From positions 372,001-436,000 of the forward strand of contig NZ_AP025017.1 in assembly GCF_019974135.1 (NCBI RefSeq): a stretch of DNA of 64,000 nt, in the 5' to 3' direction. The position numbers and the translations under genes are program-made. The notes beneath the pieces are model-generated. The model was not told where the DNA came from and did no database searches. It saw nothing but the letters and a program-made list of their open reading frames with translations. The stretch comes from Actinomyces capricornis (GTDB lineage Bacteria > Actinomycetota > Actinomycetes > Actinomycetales > Actinomycetaceae). Positions 53,624 through 62,205 of this stretch are shown here, in pieces. The number at the start of each line of letters is the position of its first letter. Within the stretch, counting starts at the first letter, position 1.

Positions 53624-54130
53624 GTGAGCAGTCAGGAGCAGCCGGGCCGCAGCCAGGCCGGTGAGGACGGGCCCTGCCCCGACCAGGGGCCGGCGCAGGA
53701 GCGGGACTGGGCCCAGGAGCGCCGTCGGGCGGCCGCTGAGCGCGCCCGCATGCTCCAGGAGCGGCAGGCCGCCGAGGAGGCCCGGGCGGCCCGGATCGTG
53801 GCGCTGTTCCTGACTGTGGCCCGCGATGAGGGGCTGGAGCCGGTCGAGCTGCGGGCCAGGGGCTACCGGGGCGGCACGGCCCGTACCGGCCTGCGCGGCT
53901 GGTACCTGCGCGGGGACCGGACGGTGGCCCTGGGCGAGGACGGCGGCTTCTACGTGCTGTCCATGCCGCTCGGAGCCCGGCAGCGGCTTCTGGGGGCGCG
54001 CCCGGTGCGCGAGCCGGTTCCGATGACCATCGGCGAGGGCGGGCGCGACGGGGATATCGTCCCGCTGCGCTTCGCCCTGGACCGCCTCCTGCCGGGCTGG
54101 GAGGAGCGCAGCCCCGAGCCGCTGGTGTGA
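53624..54130 (+). CDS. conserved hypothetical protein
   Basis: 168-residue protein from GTG 53624, which has GGGGAG about eight bases upstream; ATG 53588 would add 12 residues without such support. The N-terminal 45 residues are Gln/Glu/Arg-rich and helical (AQERRRAAAERARMLQERQA). The rest is a compact alpha/beta part (RIVALFLTVARDEGLEP, GWYLRGDRTVALGEDGGFYV, PLRFALDRLLPGWEE). Similar small proteins occur in other Actinomyces-type genomes, but I know no function. It has no signal peptide or membrane segment. Confidence 0.65.
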   Translation: MSSQEQPGRSQAGEDGPCPDQGPAQERDWAQERRRAAAERARMLQERQAAEEARAARIVALFLTVARDEGLEPVELRARGYRGGTARTGLRGWYLRGDRTVALGEDGGFYVLSMPLGARQRLLGARPVREPVPMTIGEGGRDGDIVPLRFALDRLLPGWEERSPEPLV

Positions 54131-54155
54131 GGACCGGGCCCAGGCCGCCCTTTGG

Positions 54156-54398
54156 CTACCTGGTGGACGACCTGGTGCTGCCGAGCATGGGAAGACCCTC
54201 GTCGGATCGACGCCTCCACTGCCGGCGCAGAGCAATCTCGCCGCCGATGGCGCCGACGACGAAGAGAATCATGACAAGGGCGTATGTGATCGTCCCGAGC
54301 GCCAAGGCATCCCCCACAAAGGCTGCGGCATTCATGAGGCCACCGATCGCCAGCCCCACGATACAGGCGAATCTCATGCGCAGAAGAAATCGATTCAC
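54156..54398 (-). CDS. small two-helix membrane protein
   Basis: 80-residue protein from GTG 54398, five bases after CAGGGGG. Two predicted membrane helices (ACIVGLAIGGLMNAAAFVG and TITYALVMILFVVGAIGGEI) are followed by a basic end (LRRQWRRRSDEG). The coding region is less GC-rich than its neighbours. A GTG six bases earlier is possible but would sit on the ribosome binding site. Nothing shows its role; it resembles many short integral membrane proteins of unknown function. Confidence 0.5.
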   Translation of the reverse strand: MNRFLLRMRFACIVGLAIGGLMNAAAFVGDALALGTITYALVMILFVVGAIGGEIALRRQWRRRSDEGLPMLGSTRSSTR

Positions 54399-54404
54399 GA
54401 GCAC

Positions 54405-55001
54405 CCCCTGGCGCCGTACTCGACCTCACTGACTGTGAGCCAGTAGTGGATCTTGATGCGGATCAACTTTCTGACATCGACAGCCTCCCCCCTGGCGGGA
54501 GCATTGTCAACACCACCACGCCCCCGATGCTCAGCCAACAAACCACAACCACCCCATTACCCGTTGACGAACCGAGGATCCCCACACATGTCAGCAACCC
54601 CACCCTCAGCGATTCAAGACACAAGACATCAGAAGCTACCACATGTAGAATTCCACGAACTTGCCTCTCGTTTCATGACGACATCCCGGCACGCCACCTT
54701 CCTGAGATGTCACTTGATATTACCTGACTAATGAGGGTTATTCAGAGAGGAGTTGATCGTATGCGTTTGCCCAGGTCAGAGGGTGTACGCTCCAGCTCCT
54801 GAATAACCTTCAATGAACTGAAAGGTCTCCATGACATCCCTGGCAATGGGGTGGGGAAGGTGATCGACAGGCCGAGGCAGTAGCCCGGCAACGCTGCTGA
54901 TCATCTGGGTCGTTGCGCCCACCCCCGGTCCCGTGGTTTCGACCTTCAGGACGCGTGAGCGTGCCGGTGACTCTTCCGGGGCCTGCCGCGTTGAACCGGA
55001 G
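54405..55001. other. poorly coding, AT-richer stretch
   Basis: About 600 bases without a convincing gene. Two overlapping plus-strand frames (54446-54727 and 54453-54731) have Pro/Thr/Ser/His-rich, random-looking translations and no ribosome binding site. On the minus strand, 54776 to about 54950 reads a more protein-like tail (LLPRPVDHLPHPIARDVME, then FIEGYSGAGAYTL) without a supported start, possibly the remnant of a decayed gene. Lower GC between 54440 and 54780 also points to decayed or foreign DNA. Confidence 0.45.
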
Positions 55002-55295
55002 CTAGCGCCACAGGCCGCGCTCCCAGCAGGAGGTGTGCCAGTGCCGCCGCTCCTCCAGGCCCCGGTCGGCGCCGAAGAGCGACTCATTGGACCAGGCCAC
55101 CACATGCGGGGTGCCGGCCGGGATGAGGCGGTGGCAGCCCGGGCAGGTGTAGGCCTTGTCCCCACCGTGCAGGTGGCGCACGGTGAAGGCCGCGCCGCCC
55201 GGGCCGCGCTGGGTGCGCGGGACGGAGGCGAGGCGGTCCATGTTCAGGGGCACATGCCCCCGCCCGTAGGGTCGCTTGGAGCTGCGGCGTGCCAT
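55002..55295 (-). CDS. small zinc-ribbon-like conserved actinobacterial protein
   Basis: 97-residue protein, basic at the N-terminus (ARRSSKRPYGRGHVPLNMDR). It has a probable metal site formed by CPGC (Cys51, Cys54), His64, His85/His87 and Cys90 in RRHWHTSCW. Proteins of this pattern are widespread in actinobacteria and are sometimes mislabelled as ATP/GTP-binding; no P-loop is present. The function is unknown; a role in nucleic-acid contact is a guess based on size, charge and metal site. The start is ATG 55295. Confidence 0.75.
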   Translation of the reverse strand: MARRSSKRPYGRGHVPLNMDRLASVPRTQRGPGGAAFTVRHLHGGDKAYTCPGCHRLIPAGTPHVVAWSNESLFGADRGLEERRHWHTSCWERGLWR

Positions 55296-55372
55296 GGCCC
55301 GATCACATCATGAGCGGGCCGGCGCCCCCAAGCCCGGGCCCGCCGCGGGGCCGGGGCCGGGCGGCAGCCGGC

Positions 55373-56275
55373 TCAGCCCTTGACGCTGCCGGCCATGAGG
55401 CCGCCCACGAAGTACTTGCCCAGCAGGATGTAGACGATGAGCGTGGGCACCGAGGCGATGAGCGCCCCGGACATCGATGCCCCGTAGTCGGCCATGATCG
55501 AGCCGTGCGCCAGGTTGTTCAGCGCCAGGGTCACAGGGCCGGACTGGGCCCCTCCGCCGAAGAACAGGGCGAAGAGGAAGTCGTTCCAGGCCGAGGTGAA
55601 CTGCCAGATGAGCACCACCACGAAACTGGGCACCGAGATCGGCAGGACCACCGAGGCGTAGGTGCGCAGCATGCCGGCGCCGTCGACCCGCGCGGCCTCG
55701 ATGAGCTCCTCGGGCATCGTCTCGTAGTAGTTGCGGAAGATCAGGGTGGTGATGGGGATCCCGTAGACCACGTGCATGAGGATGAGGGTGTGGATGCCGA
55801 AGCCGATATCAGCACTGGTCACCAGGCGCATGAGGGGGATCATCACCGCCTGGTAGGGGATGAACATCCCGAACAGGATGAGGGTGAAGACCAGGTTGGC
55901 CCCGGGGAAGCGCCACTTGGACAGCACGAAGCCGTTGGCGCTGCCCAGGATCGCGGAGATCAGCGAGGAGGGGATGACCAGCATGAGGGAGCGCAGCAGC
56001 CCCCCGGACAGCTCGTTCCAGGCATTGGCCCAGTTCCGCAGGGTCCAGGTCTCGGGCAGGAACCAGGTGCGCGAGGGATCGGCCTCGACACTGCCCTTGA
56101 AGGACGTCACCAGCAGCACGTAGACGGGGATGAGCACGAAGACGACCGAGGCCAGGAGCAGCACGTAGCGCAGGCCCCTGCTCCACGGCGATCCGGCCAT
56201 CAAGGACGCCCGGCGCCGGGAGGCGGCCGCGGCGGGGATCGGCTCAGCAGTACGAGGCGCGGTCATCGGGGTCAC
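55373..56275 (-). CDS. sugar ABC transporter permease (MalG type)
   Basis: 300-residue inner-membrane permease with six predicted helices. It has the MalG-type EAA loop EELIEAARVDGAGMLRTYAS followed by LPISVPSFVVVLI, which docks to the ATPase. The first helix is YVLLLASVVFVLIPVYVLLV. Its GTG 56275 overlaps the stop of the partner permease gene (GTGA); ATG 56266 is an alternative. It is the last of three genes (binding protein, MalF-type, MalG-type). The operon has no ATP-binding subunit, so it probably shares an MsiK-like ATPase encoded elsewhere, as in many actinobacterial sugar importers. Confidence 0.92.
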   Translation of the reverse strand: MTPMTAPRTAEPIPAAAASRRRASLMAGSPWSRGLRYVLLLASVVFVLIPVYVLLVTSFKGSVEADPSRTWFLPETWTLRNWANAWNELSGGLLRSLMLVIPSSLISAILGSANGFVLSKWRFPGANLVFTLILFGMFIPYQAVMIPLMRLVTSADIGFGIHTLILMHVVYGIPITTLIFRNYYETMPEELIEAARVDGAGMLRTYASVVLPISVPSFVVVLIWQFTSAWNDFLFALFFGGGAQSGPVTLALNNLAHGSIMADYGASMSGALIASVPTLIVYILLGKYFVGGLMAGSVKG

Positions 56276-57198
56276 CTCCGTCCCTTGGCGTCATGGATGA
56301 GATAGGGCACGACCGCGATCGCGACCAGGACCAGCAGGATGGTGCCGACGGCGGCGGCGTTGGAGTAGTCGTTGTCGGTCATGAAGTTGAACATGTCGAT
56401 CGCCGGCACCTTGGTGGAATAGGTGCGCTGATCGGTGATGGACATGATGAGGTCGAAGGATTTGAGGGACATGTGGCCGATGATGATGACGGCGCTCAGG
56501 GCGATCGGGGTGAGCTGGGGGAAGATGATGGAGCGGTAGAGCTGCCACTCACTGGCGCCGTCGACACGGGCGGCCTCGCGCAGGTCCTCGGGGATGCCGC
56601 GGAAGCCTGCCAGGAACAGTGCCATGACGTAGCCCGCCAGCTGCCAGATCGCCGGCAGGGCGATGGCCAGGATCCCCACCGTGGTGCTCTGGGTCCACGA
56701 GTTCTCCAGGAAGCGCAGCCCCAGCATCTCGAAGAGCCGGTTGAGCCCGGAGGCCTGCTCCCCCTGGGCGGAGTTGAGCAGCCACCGCCACACCACGCCC
56801 GAGGCCACGAAGGACACCGCCATGGGGAACAGGAAGATCGAGCGGAACACGCCCTCGCCCTTGAGGGGCCGGTCCAGGAGCCAGGCCCACAGGAAGCCCA
56901 GCACGAGGGTCCCGGCCAGGAAAGCCACGGTGAACAGGATGAGATTGAGGAAGGAGTGCTGGAAGTCGGGGTCCCTGAACAGAGCGATGAAGTTCTCCAG
57001 GCCCACGGGGCTGGAGCCCTTGCGCCCGGAGACCTGGCCGGCGGTATGCATGTCCAGCACGGAGGTGTTGATATTGACCCCGATCATCCCGTAGACGAAC
57101 ACGCCCACGAGAACCAGTGATGGGGAGATGAGCAGGAGCCCCGGCCCCCACTGCTGCCAGTTGGTCCGACGACGTCCCCGGCGCGGCTTGGCGCCCAT
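56272..57198 (-). CDS. sugar ABC transporter permease (MalF type)
   Basis: 308-residue permease from ATG 57198 behind GGAAGG. It has about six membrane helices (GLLLISPSLVLVGVFVYGMI, ILFTVAFLAGTLVLGFLWAW, and others) and the EAA loop EDLREAARVDGASEWQLYRS followed by IIFPQLTPIALSAVI. TSVLDMHTAGQVSGRKGSSP is the periplasmic-side loop. It forms the channel with the MalG-type permease. The gap of about 215 bases to the upstream binding-protein gene holds two strong hairpins. Confidence 0.92.
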   Translation of the reverse strand: MGAKPRRGRRRTNWQQWGPGLLLISPSLVLVGVFVYGMIGVNINTSVLDMHTAGQVSGRKGSSPVGLENFIALFRDPDFQHSFLNLILFTVAFLAGTLVLGFLWAWLLDRPLKGEGVFRSIFLFPMAVSFVASGVVWRWLLNSAQGEQASGLNRLFEMLGLRFLENSWTQSTTVGILAIALPAIWQLAGYVMALFLAGFRGIPEDLREAARVDGASEWQLYRSIIFPQLTPIALSAVIIIGHMSLKSFDLIMSITDQRTYSTKVPAIDMFNFMTDNDYSNAAAVGTILLVLVAIAVVPYLIHDAKGRR

Positions 57199-57333
57199 GG
57201 TCTTCCTTCCCGGCCCGCATGAGCGATGCAGGTCTTGCACGTCACGGGCCGCGCACCCCGGCCCCGAGGCGGCCTATCGCCGCGGAGCGCTGCCGCGGCC
57301 TGCTGCTCCTGCTGCCGGCACGAGTCCGGAGCC

Positions 57334-57410
57334 GGGGCGGGACCGGGGTGCGCGGTCCCGCCCCAGCGGGCGCTCGGCGGGCCGTGACGGAGCATCCACG
57401 GCCCGCCGAG
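57334..57410 (-). terminator. two intercistronic hairpins between binding protein and permease genes
   Basis: GGGGCGGGACCG (57334-57345) pairs perfectly with 57353-57364, and CTCGGCGGGCCGTG (57373-57386) pairs perfectly with 57397-57410. The second begins four bases after the binding-protein stop on the minus strand. In this position they probably stabilise the upstream message or cause partial termination, so the binding protein is made in excess over the permeases. Confidence 0.7.
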
Positions 57411-57413
57411 GGT

Positions 57414-58748
57414 TCAGGAGGCCACAGCGTCGTAGGCGGCCTTGAGATCGGCCTGGAGGGTGGCGATGTCGGAGGCGCCCTGGGCGAACTTCGTCAGGGC
57501 GTCGTTCATCGCGTTGGAGGCCTTGGCCGGCAGGGCGGCGCCGTGGGCGATGGAGGACACGATGGTGTCGGAGGCGAAGGAGTCCATCGCCGAGCGCTGG
57601 TAGTCGGAGAAGGCCGCCCGGTCCTCATCACTGAGGTCGGTGCGCGCCGGGATGGAGCCCTTGACGGTGTTGAAGGCGATCTGGCCCTCCTTGGAGGAGA
57701 TGCAGTTGAGCCAGTTCTTCGCCCCGCCGGGGTGGGCGGCGCCGTCGGGCAGGGTGAAGGAGTCGGCCAGGAAGTCGAAGACGCCGTCGGTCCCGGGCAC
57801 CGGAAAGTGGACGTAGTCGGTGCCGGCCTTGAGCCCGGCGGCGTCGAAGGCGGCCACCGCCCAGTCGCCCATGACATTGAAGGCGGCCTTGCCGTCCATG
57901 ATCGGTTTCATGGCCGGCTCCCAGTCCTCGGTGTAGAGCGAGGTGTCGGTCAGGGCGACGATCCTGCGGTAGTGCTCCAGGGCCTTGGCGACCTCGGGGC
58001 CCGCCCAGTCGGTGCTGCCGTCGAAGAGCCCGCTGTAGGCCTTGTGGCCCAGGTCGGCGATGAGGACCGTCTCGAGCAGCTGGAGCTGGGTCCAGGCCAT
58101 GCCCATGGTGATGGGGGTCAGGCCCGCCTCCTTGACCTTCTCCATATCGGCGATCCATGCCTCGATATCGGCCGCGGGCTTGGCCGGGTCCAGCCCGGCG
58201 GCCTTGAGGGCGGAGACCGAGGCCCACACGACATTGGCGCGGTGGATGTTGGAGGGCACGGAGTAGATGGCGCCCTCGGCGTCGGTCAGGCGGTCCATGA
58301 GGGTGGCGGGGAAGGCGTCCTTGAGCCCGAACTCCTCGTAGAGGCTGGAGACGTCGGTGAGGTAGCCGGCCTCGATGTCGTCCTTGAGCTCGGCACCGGC
58401 GTGGGCCTGGTAGGTGTCCGGCGGGTTGGAGGCGGCCAGGTCCGCGGCGAGCTTCTGCTTGGCCTGGCTGCCGGCGCCGCCGGAGACGGCCTTGTTCTCG
58501 AAGGCGGTGTCCGGGAACTGCTCCTCGAAGACCGCCACCAGGGCGTCCAGGCCGAGCTTCTCACTGCCCGCGGACCACCAGGTGACGACGTCGACCTTGC
58601 TGGCATCGCCCTCGCCCGCCGGCGCCCCGGACTGGGAGCCGGAGTCCTGGGTGCCCGTCGTGCCGCACGCGGCCAGGGTGGCGGCGATGGCAGTGGCGCC
58701 GAGCCCGGCGAGGGCAGTGCGCCGGGAGAGGGTGAGGGTGGGACGCAT
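57414..58748 (-). CDS. extracellular sugar-binding lipoprotein of an ABC importer
   Basis: 444-residue binding protein. LSRRTALAGLGATAIAATLA is a twin-arginine-like signal with lipobox LAAC (lipid anchor at Cys28). The mature part has the family-1 solute-binding pattern: VVTWWSAGSEKLGLDALVAVFE, NPPDTYQAHAGAELKDDIEAG, YSVPSNIHRANVVWASVSAL and DWEPAMKPIMDGKAAFNVMGDW, where DGKAAFNVMGDW is the sugar-site segment. The start ATG 58748 follows AAGGAGC; the open frame to 58820 is not conserved. It delivers an oligosaccharide to the two permeases downstream; the sugar is not identifiable from sequence. Confidence 0.92.
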   Translation of the reverse strand: MRPTLTLSRRTALAGLGATAIAATLAACGTTGTQDSGSQSGAPAGEGDASKVDVVTWWSAGSEKLGLDALVAVFEEQFPDTAFENKAVSGGAGSQAKQKLAADLAASNPPDTYQAHAGAELKDDIEAGYLTDVSSLYEEFGLKDAFPATLMDRLTDAEGAIYSVPSNIHRANVVWASVSALKAAGLDPAKPAADIEAWIADMEKVKEAGLTPITMGMAWTQLQLLETVLIADLGHKAYSGLFDGSTDWAGPEVAKALEHYRRIVALTDTSLYTEDWEPAMKPIMDGKAAFNVMGDWAVAAFDAAGLKAGTDYVHFPVPGTDGVFDFLADSFTLPDGAAHPGGAKNWLNCISSKEGQIAFNTVKGSIPARTDLSDEDRAAFSDYQRSAMDSFASDTIVSSIAHGAALPAKASNAMNDALTKFAQGASDIATLQADLKAAYDAVAS

Positions 58749-58834
58749 GGGTCTGCTCCTTAGAAACATCGTTGTTCCAGGGCTGCCGCCTCGTTGCGGG
58801 AGCCGGGCCAGGGCAGTCATCTGACCTCTGGAAG

Positions 58835-58870
58835 GAGACTATACCGAAGTTGACGGACAGACAAGTCTTT
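58835..58870 (-). promoter_or_regulatory. candidate promoter of the sugar importer
   Basis: On the minus strand TTGTCT is followed after about 15 bases by TATAGT, about 90 bases upstream of the binding-protein start, in an AT-richer stretch. The spacing is shorter than ideal. A small dyad AGACAAGTCT overlaps the -35 region and could bind a repressor. The gap 58749-59054 also holds the mdh terminator. Confidence 0.4.
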
Positions 58871-58992
58871 CCATCACGATCAATCACGTAACGTCATGCC
58901 GTCGGCGGCGCCACCAGGCCCCGGGGTCTCCCACACGCCCTGCGCACCGCGCACCGCCGCCGCGTGCCCGGCAGGCGCGAGGAGGTCCTACC

Positions 58993-59038
58993 GCGCCTGA
59001 AGCCCCCGCCCCGGGATCGGGGCGGGGGCTTCAGGCGC
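58993..59038 (-). terminator. hairpin terminator after mdh
   Basis: A perfect 20-bp stem (58993-59012 with 59019-59038) surrounds a 6-nt GGGATC loop. It begins 17 bases after the mdh stop on the minus strand and is the strongest hairpin in the window. Confidence 0.85.
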
Positions 59039-59054
59039 TGCGGGGTCAGCGGGC

Positions 59055-60149
<1,095 letters not shown>

Positions 60150-60285
60150 TCACCACGCCAGGAGAGAGCACGCCCCTGACCGGCCCGGGCCGATCATCAT
60201 CCAGCCGACGCCATCGATCCACCACCGTCCAGCCAATGCCGTCCGTGCAACACCGCCGAGGCGGCACCACCAGCACGAACCAGTC

Positions 60286-62205
60286 ATGACTCATCCGATC
60301 CAGCACCCCCACCAGCCGGCCCCGAGCCCCGCTCCGGAGCCCGGGCCGCGGCGCCCACCGCGGGCCCCTGGCCCCGCCCTCGCCTCACCGCACGGGCGGC
60401 GCGCCAATGCGGCCACCTTCACCCTGAGCATCCTGGGCGCCCTGGCTGGGGGCTGGGCGCTCATCACCACCGGGCGGGCCCTGGGGGCACTGGTGGCGGG
60501 GCAGGCCGCGGGCGAGCACCTGGTGATCGCCGCCGTGGCGGCCCTCATCAGCGCCGTCTGCCAGACGGGGGCTCAGCTGGTCTCACGCTCCAGCGCCACC
60601 CGGGAGGAGGCGCATCTGCGGCGCCTGACCCTCACCCACCTGCTGGCCCTGGGGCCGGCGCACACCGTGGAGGCCCGCAGCGGCTCCACGGTCTCCCTGC
60701 TCACCGACGGCGCCGAGCGGGTGGCCCTGTACCGCCAGACCTTCCTGGCGCCCACTGCGGCCGCCGCCGTGGCCCCGCTCCTGGTCCTGGCCGAGCTGGC
60801 GGTGGCCGCCGACGCCGTGACCGCCCTGGTCCTGGCGGCCGCCATCGTCGTCGTCCCCGCAGCCATCGCCCTGCTGCACCGCCGGCTGCGGGCCTCCTCC
60901 TCCCAGTCGCGCCGGGCCCGTATGCGCCTGGCGGCGGACTACCTCGACGCCATCCAGGGGCTGAGCACCCTCAGGATCTCGCGCGCCGCCGAGCGCACGG
61001 CCCAGCGCCTGCGCGCCCGGGGCGAGGAGAACCGCCGCGCAATCATGCGGGTGCTGGCGGGCAATCAGATCGTCATCCTGGTCACCGACGGCCTGTTCTC
61101 CCTGTGCCTCATCACGGTGGCGGCCGGGCTGGCACTGGCGCGCATGGGCCAGGGAGCCATCACCGCCGCCGACGCCCTGGCCATCATCCTGACCTCCTAC
61201 GTGCTCCTGGAGCCCCTGGACCATGTGGGCGCCTTCTTCTACGTGGGCATGGGCGGGATGGCCAATCAGCGGGCGCTGCGCCGCATCCTGGCGCGCCCCC
61301 TGCCCGGCGCCCCCACTGCCTCCCCGGCCGCGGATCCTCCGGTCGCCGTCTCCCCGGCCTCCAGCATCCCTCCGGCCTCCGCCGCTTCTCCGGCCTCGGC
61401 AGTCTCGGCGGCCCCATCGGCCCATGCCCGTCGTCCCGGCTCCCAGTGCGCCGGCGCGGGCGGAGCGGAGGATGAGGTGGTGCTCGACGGCCTCTGGGCC
61501 GCCTGGGACCCGCAGGCTCCGCCGGTCCTGCGCGGGGTGGACCTGCGGGTGCGCCGCGGCGAGCACCTGGCCGTCGTCGGGGCCTCCGGGGCGGGCAAGT
61601 CCACGCTTCTGGCCGTGCTGGCCGGCGACCTCATCCCCAGCGGCGGGAGGGCGTGGGTCCATGGCACCGAGCTGCGCCCCACCGCCCAGGAGCAGGTGCG
61701 CGCGGCCAGTTCCCTGGTCGCCCAGAGCACGTGGCTGTTCACCGGCACCATCGCCGAGAACCTGCGACTGGCCCGCCCCGGGGCCAGCACTGAGCAGATG
61801 TGGCGGGCCCTGGAGGAGGTGGGCCTGGCCCCTCAGGTGCGCCTCATGCCCCAGGGCCTGGACACGAGCGTGGGCGAGGCGGGGATGGGGCTCTCGGGCG
61901 GACAGGCCCAGCGCCTGTCACTGGCGCGCGCGGTCCTGGCCGACCGGCCCCTGCTGCTGCTCGATGAGCCCACCAGCCAGGTGGACCTGGCCAGTGAGGC
62001 GGCCATCACCCGGGCCCTGCAGCGCCTCGCCCGGGACCGCACCGTCATCACGGTCTCCCACCGCCCCGGCGCCCTGGTGCGGGCCGACCGCACGGTCAGA
62101 GTCGTCGATGGCCGCCTGGTCGAGGACGGCGCCCCGCCCAGCGGCCAGGCCCCGCCCGGGGAGGACCGCCCCATCGACCGCAGTACCCAGGAGGTGCACC
62201 CATGA
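60286..62205 (+). CDS. ABC exporter subunit, fused membrane and ATPase domains (CydD-like)
   Basis: 639-residue half-transporter. After a Pro/His-rich N-terminus, about six membrane helices (ATFTLSILGALAGGWALI, LVIAAVAALISAVC, LVLAAAIVVVPAAIALL, IVILVTDGLFSLCLITVAAG, and others) form an exporter-type membrane domain. A 50-residue Pro/Ala/Ser-rich linker (about 340-390) leads to the ATPase domain, with Walker A GASGAGKST at 432-440, Q-loop VAQSTWLFTGT, signature LSGGQAQRLSLARA and Walker B LLLLDEPTSQVD. ATG 60286 lacks a clear Shine-Dalgarno. The next gene overlaps (ATGA) and encodes the partner. The pairing resembles CydDC-type heterodimers; the substrate is unknown. Confidence 0.82.
   Translation: MTHPIQHPHQPAPSPAPEPGPRRPPRAPGPALASPHGRRANAATFTLSILGALAGGWALITTGRALGALVAGQAAGEHLVIAAVAALISAVCQTGAQLVSRSSATREEAHLRRLTLTHLLALGPAHTVEARSGSTVSLLTDGAERVALYRQTFLAPTAAAAVAPLLVLAELAVAADAVTALVLAAAIVVVPAAIALLHRRLRASSSQSRRARMRLAADYLDAIQGLSTLRISRAAERTAQRLRARGEENRRAIMRVLAGNQIVILVTDGLFSLCLITVAAGLALARMGQGAITAADALAIILTSYVLLEPLDHVGAFFYVGMGGMANQRALRRILARPLPGAPTASPAADPPVAVSPASSIPPASAASPASAVSAAPSAHARRPGSQCAGAGGAEDEVVLDGLWAAWDPQAPPVLRGVDLRVRRGEHLAVVGASGAGKSTLLAVLAGDLIPSGGRAWVHGTELRPTAQEQVRAASSLVAQSTWLFTGTIAENLRLARPGASTEQMWRALEEVGLAPQVRLMPQGLDTSVGEAGMGLSGGQAQRLSLARAVLADRPLLLLDEPTSQVDLASEAAITRALQRLARDRTVITVSHRPGALVRADRTVRVVDGRLVEDGAPPSGQAPPGEDRPIDRSTQEVHP

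Noticed and set aside
54446..54731. Two overlapping plus-strand frames of about 92 codons
   Set aside because: There is no ribosome binding site, composition is random-like, and the two frames conflict with each other.
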